DNA of 64,000 nucleotides from Polytrichum commune (Eukaryota; Streptophyta; Polytrichopsida; Polytrichales; Polytrichaceae): the NCBI GenBank assembly GCA_950295325.1, contig OX485804.1, positions 13,640,001-13,704,000 on the forward strand, read 5' to 3'. The notes under the pieces are model-generated. The model had not been told where the DNA came from. It worked only from the letters and a program-made list of their open reading frames with translations, and did no database searches. Shown piece after piece: positions 1-11,900 of this stretch. Numbering within the stretch: position 1 is the stretch's first letter; each line of letters begins with the position of its first letter. The position numbers and the translations under genes were made by a program.

Positions 1-2009
1 AAAGATGGTAGTTTCTCCAACTTGGCGGAAAATGTTTGGAAGTACCAATGAAAATAAATCTTAAAGAATCACGAAGTGAAAGGGGACTTTCAGCGGGATC
101 ATTGGAACAAGGGGTGAAGTGCTAACGTTTAAGTAGTGAAGAGACTTGGAAGACGAACCCTATTCCTCAAGTAACATTGTACTCGGGATGCAAGGATTAG
201 CCTATCAAAATGATATGAATAAAGTATAATATGGTGGATAGAATAGGCCATAATGACTGTAAAGTCAATTCAATTAAAGAAAGGGAAACCAAACAAAAGA
301 ATTACCAATAACCATACCAACTCAAAAAGAGAAGAAATCCAAACAAGAGAAGTGATGAGATGTACCGCAATTACACAAATAGAAACATCTAGCTCATTAA
401 CATTTGGAATAAAAACACATGAAGTCAAGGATTAGAGAATACCAAACTATTAAGGAATCGAAACCTCAAGGTAATCTGAACATAATGGATGAAGTCAAGT
501 TGGAAAGGACGGAAGCCATCAATCGAGAATAAGGGGTACAAAGAAAAGGATGCCCATGAAAAAGCGTCAAGTAGACCAAATCATGCTTCATCTTGTCTAT
601 ACCTTATGAACTAAGATATTGTCTCGCAACAACCTAATATAGATGAGGTGTAAACAAATAGGATAACACTCAAACCATGATGATAAAGAGATTGAAGTTG
701 TAACTAGGCATAATTGAAGTCGAATGTATGTATAGAGGTTTAGCCATTCAAACCATGAAAAGATGGGAATAATTTCATATGATGATTAGAGCTAGGAATG
801 AATTTACGTCCAAAAACTCTTAACCTTGACAATAAGATTTAGGGGAACATGAACTTAGAAATCTAGGACACTTACTCCTTGAGGAAATCATGAAAACTTG
901 AGAAAGGAATGTTATGCAAAAACTAAACATCAATGATAATTGCATATGACCACCTTCGTCAAAAAGAAAAATATATAGCATTCTAATTTTAGTAGGAGTA
1001 ATGTTTATGTAAGCCGGTCAGTAGCACCGTCTTAGGCTGAGGGTCAAAGGTGACCTCAACAAAACACTCAATAATATGGAGATGAAGCAATTAGCACAAA
1101 AACCGGAGTCCTGATTTAAGTACAATTTGTGCCACAACCTATGGCAGATGAGCATGAGTTGTCATTGCATCGACATTGATAGGAAAGAATTTTTGCAAGG
1201 TCCTAGTATGTGTTTTATGGTGTTCTAGGTCAATGTCCATTGCCTAATACACAACAGTGGGAAGGCCTACATGGGGTCCATGCTTGCCTCACATGTTTGT
1301 TAACATAGTTTGGGTTAACATAAGTTTAGGATCTAATAGTATATTTTTATGCATTTTTATGTTGGATACATACATGTCCATGTGCTTAGTTGCATATTGA
1401 CATGCCCATGACATGTGTTGTCTCTCATTTTTATCTTTGTATGAGCCCAAAATGAGTGCTCATATTTGTTTTATGTTTAGAATTCAATTAGAAGTGCATT
1501 TGGAGTGTTATTGAAACAATCAAAAGTATAAAAAGAGTGAGGCTTGGTGTGGTTTATGTTTTAGGCTTTAAGCCATTTTGTGTGGTTAAGTAGAAGCTTA
1601 ATGATATTAGGGAGTGTTGTGATTAAGTGAGTAGTGTTTGAGGAAGCAAGGGTAAGGTCCTTTGATTTAAATGTTTGAATTAGAACATGCTCTTGTTGGT
1701 TTAAAGGGTGAAGGTTAGTGGATAGGATAAGGTCCTACTAGGTAGGAGAATGTAAAGGGGTTTGTGGCCTTGGGTGCCCTCCCCTCCTCCTCCTCTCCCT
1801 TCCTCCTCCTCTCCTCTCTTCATTCTCTCTTCTCCTTCTCTCTCTCTCTCTCTCCTCTCTAGGATTTTGGAGCTGTTAGAGCTAAAAAAATAGTGTAATT
1901 AGGAAGGGGGTATTAGGTAAATTAGTGGAATTAAGTAGGAAGATTAGATAGGGGGCCTTGGGTAATTAGGGGAATTAGGTGGAGGATTAGTGGGGGGTTA
2001 GTTTGAAAG
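1..2009. other. Intergenic, no gene recognised
   Basis: This stretch is AT-rich, and all six frames are broken into short pieces with no recognisable domain. The first kilobase is purine-rich on the + strand, which could reflect decayed retroelement coding sequence, but no motif supports this. A pyrimidine tract (CT-rich simple sequence) lies at about 1780-1860. Nothing else can be supported. Confidence 0.5.
1780..1862 (+). repeat. CT-rich simple-sequence tract
   Basis: This is a nearly pure C/T run on the + strand ending in a (TC)n stretch. It is low-complexity sequence and no function is evident. Confidence 0.8.
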
Positions 2010-2670
2010 TTCTCGCATACTGTTACAAGGTTGTTGGGTTACTACCGAAGCTCTGGCTTAATGTTGAGAGTGCTAGACTTACAGCCGAGGTCCTGGTTTA
2101 GGATTGAGGTTGCTGACTATGTTACCAAGGCTGTTGGACTTACAGCCGAGGTTCTGGTTCAATAGTGAGGTTGCTGACTCTGTTAACGAGGCTGCTGGGG
2201 TTGCTACTAAAGCTCTGGCTTAATGTTGAGACTGTTGGACTTACAGCCGAGGTTCTGGTTCAAGATTGAGGTTGCTGACTATGTTACCAAGGCTGCTGGA
2301 CTTACAGCCGAAACTCTAGCTTAGGATTGAGGTTGCTGACTCTGTTACCAAGGCTACGGACTTACAGCCGAGGTTCTGGTTCAATATTGAGGTTGCTGAC
2401 TCTGTTAACGAGGTTGTTGGGGTTGCTACCGAAGCTTTGGCTTAATGTTGAGACTGCTGGACTTACAACCGAGGTTCTGGTTCAAGATCGAGGTTGCTGA
2501 CTCTGTTAACAAGGCTGTTGGGGTTGCTACTGAAGCTCTGGCTTAATGTCGAGACTGCTGGACTTACAGCCGAAGCTCTGGCTTAATGTTGAGGCTGCTG
2601 GACTTACAACCGATGCTCTGGCATAATATTGGGGGTGTTGACTTTGCTAAGAGGTTGTTGGATTCACAGT
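2010..2670 (+). repeat. Degenerate tandem repeat, GCTG-type units
   Basis: The phrases CTTACAGCCGAGGTTCTGG, GAGGTTGCTGACTCTGTTA and GAAGCTCTGGCTTAATGTTG recur in changing order from about 2010 to 2660. Starts of the CTTACAGCC-type phrase fall near 2078, 2131, 2239, 2299, 2359, 2461, 2562 and 2603, so short units are nested in longer, irregular higher-order blocks. The - strand frame stays open over part of it only because of the repeat periodicity. There is no evidence of coding function. Confidence 0.75.
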
Positions 2671-5050
2671 TGGAGGTCCCAGCTACGGTAGTTGAGGCAC
2701 GGAGCTTACTTAGTGCTCGGCCTTGAGTGACTGGGATAGATGACTCGGGAAGTACCGTTATAATATAAAGGGGGAATCCCATGGGTTACATTAGACTCGA
2801 AAGAGTTAGTTACCTAGGTTAGCATTTCATATTAGTTTAGATGATTAGTTCATTAGCAAGCTAGGAGTACTTTAGGATTGTGATGATTGGGAAGAGCGTT
2901 TATTAACGCTTGTAAGATTATCGTGGAATGGATTGGTGTGCAATTATGGATGGGAAATGTCATGGGATCACACTAGTTTGGTCAAATGGAGTTGTGGAAA
3001 TATGAATGTGATACCCATTCCCTCACCCGGACTAGGACGCTTAAGGGTGGGAGGTTTGGCCTCACACTTTGCATGGACACAATTAAGTTGTGTATTTCTC
3101 TTATTCTCCTTGATTCCGGTTTTGCATATTATTGCTTTCTAAAATTTCAACATATATCCTTTATAATTATCAACATTTTTGTGTCACATTCCTTATAAAA
3201 AAATCATTTCACTCCCTTGCAATTTTAATTATTTATAGTAAAAATAGCCCTCTACATCGGTACATTTTAGATATTTCATTAGAAATTCCATTTTGATTCA
3301 ATTACATTGAGTGTAATGGCACTTTAAATGACTAAACTAACAAAATAATCAACACAAGCCCAAAATGATTCTTCTAAGTACCCAAACTCACCAATGTATC
3401 AGGATCATATGTGATTATAAGTTTTTTTGGAGGTTTTATGAAAAATCTAAGCATTTTGTATGTGATGCATTAAACAAAATCATGGAAATAATCCCTAGGG
3501 GTGGACTCTTCTTCGAAACCTAAATCTTTTGAACCTTCATTCATTTTTCATTAGGCTTAATCTCCACACTTATTGTTCATTATTGTTTTCTCAGTCATGT
3601 GTGATTCTGTCCTATATGACGATTTCTATCACTTTAATTTCATACCTACTTATACAGTGTTGAAGCTCTTTAGCTTTTGTGATAGTCTTTTTCTTTGGCA
3701 ATCGTCTTTTGTATCTTGGCAATAGTCTTTCAATGGATTATCATCTTATTAGGGTTAGTATCTTCTTCCTTCATTAAAGTAATCATTTAATGTCATCAAT
3801 CGTAATTCAAATTTCATTGCTCAAAAGATGAATTCCTTCTCTTATTTCCTTTTATCATTTTCCTATAAACTAAACTCATTCATGAATTATCACACATATA
3901 GCATCTCAAACTGCAATCTATGCACATATTAAAATAAACATATATATATATAGTATTCTTCACTAACACAAATCTCAATTAGCTTAATCTTTATCACGTT
4001 AGTGCATTAAGTATAATATTTCATGAAATTCATAATTTAGTCTCTAGGCTTAAGGACTATGGACTTGCATCCCCATCTATCAACAACCCTAATATTTTTA
4101 ATTTTTTAGTTTTTTCCCCTTTCTACATTGTAACTCATTGTATCGTTTATTATGAAGGCTACAATTTTTTCATTTATGCTAATCCTCTCAGTGTTCCACT
4201 CACTGTCATGCTAACTACCTTCTAATGTCCTCACCTCACACAAGCCATTGGTAGTCTCTCATGGCTATGGCCTTTCTCATGCTTTCATAGTCTAACTCCC
4301 TAACTAAGATCCATGGCTTCCTTTATTAGGAACTTGAGACTATTGCCTCATTTTCTCAATGTAAAGTTCACACCTGATTATTGCTAACATCTAAAAAATT
4401 TGTATCACTCTTCGTTGATTCATTTCTTCCATCACATCCTTTAACTTTAGATTTCCATAGACATTCTCTATTTCATTTATGATTTAGTCTTTCAATCACA
4501 TGTTTTATCACTAGCAGTTCTTTCACTTAAGTTACACTTTGATTGTCACAATATTTATTAAGAACATTCATGCATTCAAAATCAATTTCGTTCACTCATT
4601 TTGCTTTTGATATTTCAAGTAATTTAGTTCAACTATGCGGGTGATATTTTGATTATGCAACCACTTCAGTTTACTCTCGCCTCAACAATACCCCTTCTTA
4701 CTCACGTTAGTTTCTACGTGTTATAGAGAGTCCATCCCTTGGGGAATCTTCTCAAAATAGCAAGTACATTAATATATTAATGCAATTGATTACATGGCAA
4801 CATCAAGTGATTCATACATTACTAATTAGTGTTGGGTGCAAGGACAATAAAGTGGACGACTCTTGATCCATGCATAGGTTTAAGTGGATTTTATTCAAAT
4901 TATGTACTAACTTTGAATTTTGTTTAAATTATATGTAAAACATTTTGAAAGCATAATGATGTATGAATCCAAGTAATTTATGTTGACACAACTATCTCAT
5001 AAAAGTGTACATAATTTAGAAGACGGCGCAAGTGGTGTGCAAATGGTGAT
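2671..5050. other. Intergenic, no gene recognised
   Basis: This is AT-rich sequence with many stops in all frames. A T-rich block from about 3140 to 4800 shows no domain, tRNA-like or repeat structure that I can support. The left flank of the large transposon begins at its end. Confidence 0.5.
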
Positions 5051-5060
5051 ATTAAGAAAA
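5051..5060. repeat. Target-site duplication, left copy
   Basis: ATTAAGAAAA directly precedes the left terminal inverted repeat and is identical to the 10-mer at 19758-19767. Confidence 0.88.
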
Positions 5061-5108
5061 CAGGAATGCTACGATGTGAGCGGTGGCAAATCTCGTGAGC
5101 AGAAAATC
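5061..5108 (+). repeat. Left terminal inverted repeat
   Basis: It contains GCTACGATGTGAGCGGTGG and then GTGAGCAGAAAATC. Both blocks recur inverted at 19697-19757. The GTGAGC(G/A)G core is repeated within the end, as expected for a transposase binding site. Confidence 0.85.
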
Positions 5109-5297
5109 GAAATTTAAAACTCCATTTAACGAAAGTTAGGACCCCTATGACCGTGGATTTTGCACATATTTCAAGTTTAATTTTGGAATTATGAGGCCGA
5201 TATTTATGGAGTGCCTAATTTTTAGGACCAAAAGTTTCTAAAAATTACCAACGAGGCCCTATGGCCGTGGGAAAATTCAGTGTGGTTGAGAAGATGG

Positions 5298-5760
5298 TGG
5301 ACCTATGGGAAGAGGCCTCGGATCCGAGGCCTCTTAGTTGTGGGTAGCTTATGCTTGAAAATCAAAATGTTATGTATATTTGAGTTGGCTACTTGTCTTT
5401 GCATTCGGCCATTTCTTGTATGTGTAGTGCATGAGGAGGACCTATAGGAAGAGGCCTCGGATCCGAGGCCTCTTAGTTGTGGGTAGCTTATGCTTGAAAA
5501 TCAAAATGTTATGTATATTTGAGTTGGCTACTTGTCTTTGCATTTGGCCATTTCTTGTATGTTCTAGCATGAGGCGGACCTATAGGAAGAGGCCTCGGAA
5601 CCGAGGCCTCTTAGTTGTGGGTAGGGTGTGCTTGAAAATCAAAATGTTATGTATATTTGAGTTGGCTACTTGTGTTTGCATTTGGCCATTTCTTGTATGT
5701 TCTAGCATGAGGAGGAGGTTTGGAAAGAGGCCTCGGATCCGAGGCCTCTTTTTTGTGGGT
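5298..5760 (+). repeat. 138-bp palindromic tandem repeat
   Basis: Four head-to-tail copies each carry a 22-bp palindrome, GAGGCCTC on both sides of a CGGATCCG core, at 5312-5333, 5451-5472, 5589-5610 (one mismatch in the core) and 5727-5748. The spacing is 139, 138 and 138 bp, and the last copy is partial. Because 138 is a multiple of 3, one + strand frame stays open across three units and would give a 46-residue repeat. I regard that frame as a by-product. The array lies about 240 bp inside the left end of the large transposon, between the terminus and the 3' end of its methyltransferase gene. Confidence 0.9.
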
Positions 5761-5954
5761 AGGATATGCTTGAGAAATCAAAATGTTATGTGTATTTGGT
5801 TTGGCTACTTGTCTTTAGATTGTCTACTAGTTGACGACCACAAAAGTGTAGTGTTATTTGAGAACAACGACAAGATGCATTCAACAAGATAATTGGAATA
5901 TTGAAAACCACACCACACTTTATAAATCCAAATACCAATCAATCAAACCAAAAA

Positions 5955-8900
5955 TCAATCAACAATGACGTTGTCACTACTAGATTCCCTACTTCCAAAG
6001 ATACTCCCCTCATGGCCGCCCTCATCTGAAGAGGAATCTAAGGTATGGCATTCATTATCCACCTCTGCAAGAACATCGAAGAAGTCTAAGGCACGGGGGT
6101 CATAACGTGGAGACGGGGTACTAGCTTTGCTAGGAGAAGGTTGTGCCGCTAGTACCATCGCCATATCATGGGCATAGATTGGCAAAGAGAATCCCTTGGT
6201 AGGCGTACCAAACACATCCGCTCCAAGGCCAAGTCTGAAAACAAGCATGAAAATTGTAAGAAAAAGGATGGAAAATGTAAAAGCTAAGTGGACAAGGAAA
6301 AGAAGCAACTTAGAAGGTCATCATACTCACTTACTGCGAGGACTTTGGCCTCGATCGCTTCAAGGCCGGTGGCCTCTTCTGCGTGCCTTGTGAAGCCTGC
6401 GTGGAAGCAACAACAATGGATGGAGCCTTCACCGCAGGCTTAACACTCTTAAGTGGCTTAAGGACACGGTTGAAGGTGTCCTCGTCCTCCTCAAGAGCAA
6501 CAATATGGCGCCCAAGCTGCTTGCATGTATGGATAGAAGTCCCTGTTGCGGAGGAAATGTTAGCAAAGGAAAAAAAAAAAAAAAAAAAAACTTAGAAATT
6601 GAAAACTTGGATATGATGGCAAGTGAAGTAGGACATACCAACGCCCGCATTAACGTCCACCACAACCTGTCCAATGTCCGTAGTGGCCATTATCAAGGAG
6701 GACATGAAAGAAATATCTTTCTCCCGGGGACCACGCCAAGCTTTGGAGCCGTCCATGAGAGGAGTTACAGTATAATTCATAATCGCATCATCCATATCGA
6801 GCTCAATGCCAAGAGCCTTGAGCTCATTGGCATCGCGAAGGCGGAATGACGAGTGCCGGGGCCGCTTATCAAGGTCGGATCCAATTGTTTTGGTGGCACG
6901 AACAAGTAAGACAACCTGGAAGAGGTTGGTGGTCTTGTCCACATGTTTAGGTGAATGAAGGCGAAGACGGTTGACTCCCAGCCACTCCTTAAAGATCGTG
7001 AACCCAAAAGCAGCGAAGTGGTCTTGAATGCTCTCCTTGAAATCACCATTGTCATCTGCATGAAAGAGGAGGAGAGCTCCATCGTCATGCAGGATCTCAT
7101 CCGCAAAATCGAAGAGCTCACCTAGAAAATCGGTATCCAATGCATTCCAGGAAGGTACACTATAGGAAGGATCGGAGACATTGGGTACAGGCAGGTTCTC
7201 CGGGATGTCGGCAATGACAAGATCAGCCATGCCCACATCTAACCTCGCAACGCCTAGAGCTCTCCGCGGATAGGAGGGTGGAAGAGAAAGAATGAAGTTG
7301 GAAACCTCCTGAAAATGATGACGTTGATGAAGGATAGAGGCATTCAAGATGCATTCTAAAACAACGGGAGGACGCCTAGAAGATGAAAGAATGGGCGGAG
7401 GAGGTGGCCTGGATAGAGTAGGAACTTCACTAAGAGATGGAGTAGATGCAACTGCCGCCTCAGGTGAAGCAGGGGGAGGGGGATCATCCTCCACAGTCTT
7501 GAGCTTCCTCGCGCGCTTCTTGAGTGATGATTCGTCTTGAGTTGCACGCTTCCTCCTCTTGGACTTCTGTGTGTTGGCCTCATCGACAGTCGCAACAACC
7601 TCATCCGCCTCCGGAAGTTGACTGTCAAGGAGAACAACCTCATCGCTTTGAGCAGGAGGCAGGGAAGGTTCTCCACCGGAGAGCCGAATCTTCAACTCCG
7701 CCTCCTCATCCGGTTGCCACGTCCTCTTACATTCCAAGTACCAACAACACTCGCGGAGATGCGGGAGGGAGAAGTTGCGCTTTTGAGCCGGGGAAAATAT
7801 GAAGGTAGGTGAAGAGGAATCAGACCATGCATCAAGAAACGGAGGGAGCTTCTTCAAAGCCTTCTTCTTGAAGAGCTCATGCTTGATGTACCTTGACAAC
7901 GAAGGAGTGAGGCCAATTAGCAACTTAGAAAACAAATGGTTTGAAATAAATGAGGTGAACACAAGATTTTCCAACTAACGTACCTACAGATTAAGCGCTT
8001 GACAATGTTGTTAGCGCCTTTGACATCCTTCCACCACGTCCCCTTTCCGTATATATCTGACCCTGAGAAGTGACCAATGAACGCCTTATCCCAGAGACAG
8101 ATTCGCCACTTCTCCAAGTAATCCGGCAATGAATCAACTTCCACGTCTCCGTCAAGCCCACCCAAGGCATTAAGTATATCGGGTAACTCCTTGACCGCGG
8201 CATCCTCTAGCTGTGGATAAATTCAAGGCCAAGATAAGAATTGGCACAAAAGGAAGAGTTGAAAGGTAAGGATGGATAAGGAGTATAGACGTACCCCTGC
8301 CCAAAACGTAGCTTTATTGAGCCAAGGTTTCAAGGTGTCCTCGCTTGCAGGACTTTTGGGAAACCGGATAGCTTCATGATTGAAACTTCCACTGTTCCAC
8401 CACTTTAACCAACGGACTTTATACTCTGGCTCCACTGCAACTGTGGCAATAAGTTGCAATTTCTCCAATGTCATCTCAATCTTTTGAGAATGGTGGGCGC
8501 TATAATGCCTAGTAATCTGAAACACTTGCAATAAAAAAAAAAACGAAGTAAATTTAAGAATATATTCTTAGAAAGTGCTGCAAAGAATGCTAGCAGTAAG
8601 CCCTCACTTGAGACCTCTCCCATAAGCACATTCAAATCAAATCTATTTCAACTAAAAACTAACCTCTTAGGCCCCCTTCAAACCTCTCTGGTTAGCACCC
8701 TAACCAGAAATTTCTCAAAATACAACCATACAAGCCCTCACAATAGCCCTCAACAATAAGCTAAATCAAATCGATTTCAACAAAATGAATACCTCTAAGC
8801 CCCCCTAAGCCCTCCCCCACAAGCACCTTAGCTAGAAAATGCGAAAAAAAACCATCCCAGCCCTCACGTTAGCCCTCACCTCAGACCAAATTGAAGCAAA

Positions 8901-11900
8901 AAAAAATAACATGAGAGGTCCCCAAAGTGGCTACCCTGGGGCTGTCGGATCCGATAGAGGCCCAGGGCCCTCCCTTTGGAGCTCTCCCACTAGCACCTTA
9001 ACCAGAAATTCAAAAATTAAAACCATACAAGCCCTCACATCAACCCTCATTCATAACCAAAATCAAATCAATTTCAACTAAAAACAAGCCTCTAAGCCCC
9101 CCTTCAAACCTCTCTCATTAGCCCCCTAACCAGAAATTCAAAAATTAAAACCATACAAGCCCTTACCTCAACCCTCATCCATAACCAAAATCAAATCAAT
9201 TTCAACAAATTCGAAGCCTCTAAGCGCCCCTTCAAAGCTCTCTCATTAGCCCCCCAACCTGAAATTTCACAAAATACAACCATACAAGCCCTCACAATAG
9301 CCCTCAACAATAAAGACCTTTCCCATAAGGACATTCAAATTTAATTCAACCAAAACGTACCTCCTCTAGGAACTGTTTTCCAAGGGCGGGGTTTGCGATT
9401 GATTATTGTTTGTTAAACTTGTGCCCAAGTTCCTCAGTCGTCTTCTTAATCACAGCATCCAATACCTCACCCAACTTGTTCCCAGATTGCTCCTCTGGAG
9501 GAACTTCCTCTTTGTAGATTTGGGTTGCCTCATCTACCGCATCGGCTATCTCTTGCTGAACATATATTCAAAATTGTAAGATCATGATTAAGAGTAATGA
9601 ATGCGAAGTAGAAGGTTGAGGAATTTGGAGTGACTTACATTGAAAATGAAGGATACCATAAGGTCTTGGGTCAGCGGGTACCAAAGGCTCTTGGGGCCTC
9701 TACTCTTGCACGCTTGGAATTGCTCCTCCGTCAATAATGGCTGGTAGTAGCTAAGATCATACGAATCGTATTTTTGAATGCGGTGTAGAGTGTGTACGAG
9801 GCTAGTTTTAACGTGAGCGGTCTGGTTAGCCCTATTGCGGTTGAGACAAATGCCATTAGATGCCAATAAAAAAATGAAAGAAAAAACGATTTGAAAAACT
9901 AACATACTTACTTGTTGATGTCGTGCATTGCGTTAAGGACATCCCCACGCCCACCCGTTGTGTTGAGGACAACACATTCTGGGCAACCATGCTTCTCATA
10001 CCAAAGTGCATCGTCCTTGTGATCTGATTCGATATACTCCTTCCACGCAAGCAAGCGGTGGTTACCATCATACACGAAGAACATACATCCACTAAGGCTC
10101 ATCAAGTCCTTATCCGCGCGTAGAAAAGACTTAAACTTATCATTTTCTGCAACCCAAAGCTCTTCCCATTCACGCCTGTCTTTCGCAAAAATGAATCGAT
10201 TATCTCCAGACTCATTTGTAGTAGACACGTACAAAGTGGCAGACCCAGTTCGGTATCCAAATTGAAATGCCGCCATGAACTTTGTAACGTCGCTGCGGAG
10301 GGTTGGGCGAACCAATGGCATGTGAATCAACCTGCAGAGGGGGATTCTCATAGAGGACTTTTCTACCGGTTGTATCCTCATCCCTCAACAACTGAGAAGC
10401 TATCTTTTTTTAAATTGTGGCGAATCCGATACTCCATTGCACGAACACCGACATCCGATTCTGCAGGTGAGACGCAGAGTGGCATCCCGGATGTATAGGG
10501 TTCGCTACTACCTGGTGTAAGCCCAATATTTTTAGCAAGTGACAACGGAGACCCTTGTTCCTTATGCTCCTCAACACTAAGGGATGACTTAGCACCATTG
10601 CGAACCCCAACATCCAAAGACTCTCCATCCCCCACCATCTCAATGATCTCCTGAGAAGCAATTAGTTACAAAGGTGAGGACCAGCCAAATGAACAAAATA
10701 TGCATAAGAATGACCACTTTAAAAGGTTCCGAAGTGGGAACCCATTTGACCTCTCCCAAAAGCAAAGTCAAATAATTTGCAACTAAAACAAACCTCTCAA
10801 GCCATCACTTCAGCCCGCTCCCACTAGCACACTAGTTAGAAAAAAAAAAAAAAAAACCATACCCGCCCTCACCCATAAGCAAAGGCAAATCAATTTCAAC
10901 CAAAGCAAACCTCTAAGCCCCCCTTCAAAGCTCTTCCACTAGCACCTTAACCAGAAATTCCAGAAAAAAAACCCATCCAAGCCCTCACATCTGCCCGAGC
11001 CCATAAGCTAAATCAAATCTATTTCAACAAAAAGAAAACCTCAAAGCCCCCCTAAGCCCTCTCCCACTAGCCCCCTAACCAGAAAATTCACGAAATAAAA
11101 CAAAACAAGCCCACACATCAGCCCTTTCTCAAAGCAAAATCAAATCAATTTCAACTAAAAACTAACCTCTTAGGCCCCCTTCAAACCTCTCTCATTAGCA
11201 CCCTAACCCGAGATTTCACAAAATACAACCCAAAAAGCCCTCACAATAGCCTTCAACCATAAGCAAAATCAAATCAAATTCAACAAACACCAAACTTCTA
11301 AGCCCCCTAAGCCCTCTCCTACAAGCACATTAGCTAGAAAATTTGGAAAAAAAACCATACAAGCCCTCACCTCAGCCCTCACCTGAGACCAAATTGAAAA
11401 TAAATAAATAAATTGAGAGGTCCCCAAGATGGCTTCCAATGGGCTGTCGGATCCGAAAGAGGCCTAGGGCCCTCCCTTTGGAGCTCTCCCACAAGCACCT
11501 TAGCTAGAAAATTCAGAATTTAAAACCATACAAGCCCTCACCTCAGCCCTCATCCATACCAAATTGAAGCAAAAAAAAATATCGTGAGAGGTCCCCAAGG
11601 TGGCCACCAATTGGCTGTCGGATCCGACAGAGCCCTGGTCCAGCAGTGCCTGGGAGTGATTCCAGGGACTGCCAAGGTTCAAACAGGCATAACGTCGTCA
11701 ATACTTGTCTGAATGAATCAAGTGAGGGGTCCATCGGCATCTACGTGAAGCGTAGATGAAGATGGAGTGGTTGGTTGTTCAAATCAGACATAATACAAGA
11801 AAGTTATGATGGTCTGAAGCTGCTGGGTCCCCAAGATGGCTTCCAATGGGCTGTCGGATCCGACAGAGGCCTAGGGCCTTCCCTTTGGAGCTCTCCCACA

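Noticed and set aside
5431-5892. A 153-residue + strand frame with 46-residue repeats
   Set aside because: It arises because the 138-bp tandem repeat is a multiple of 3. Composition is low in protein character, and the frame ends where the repeat ends.
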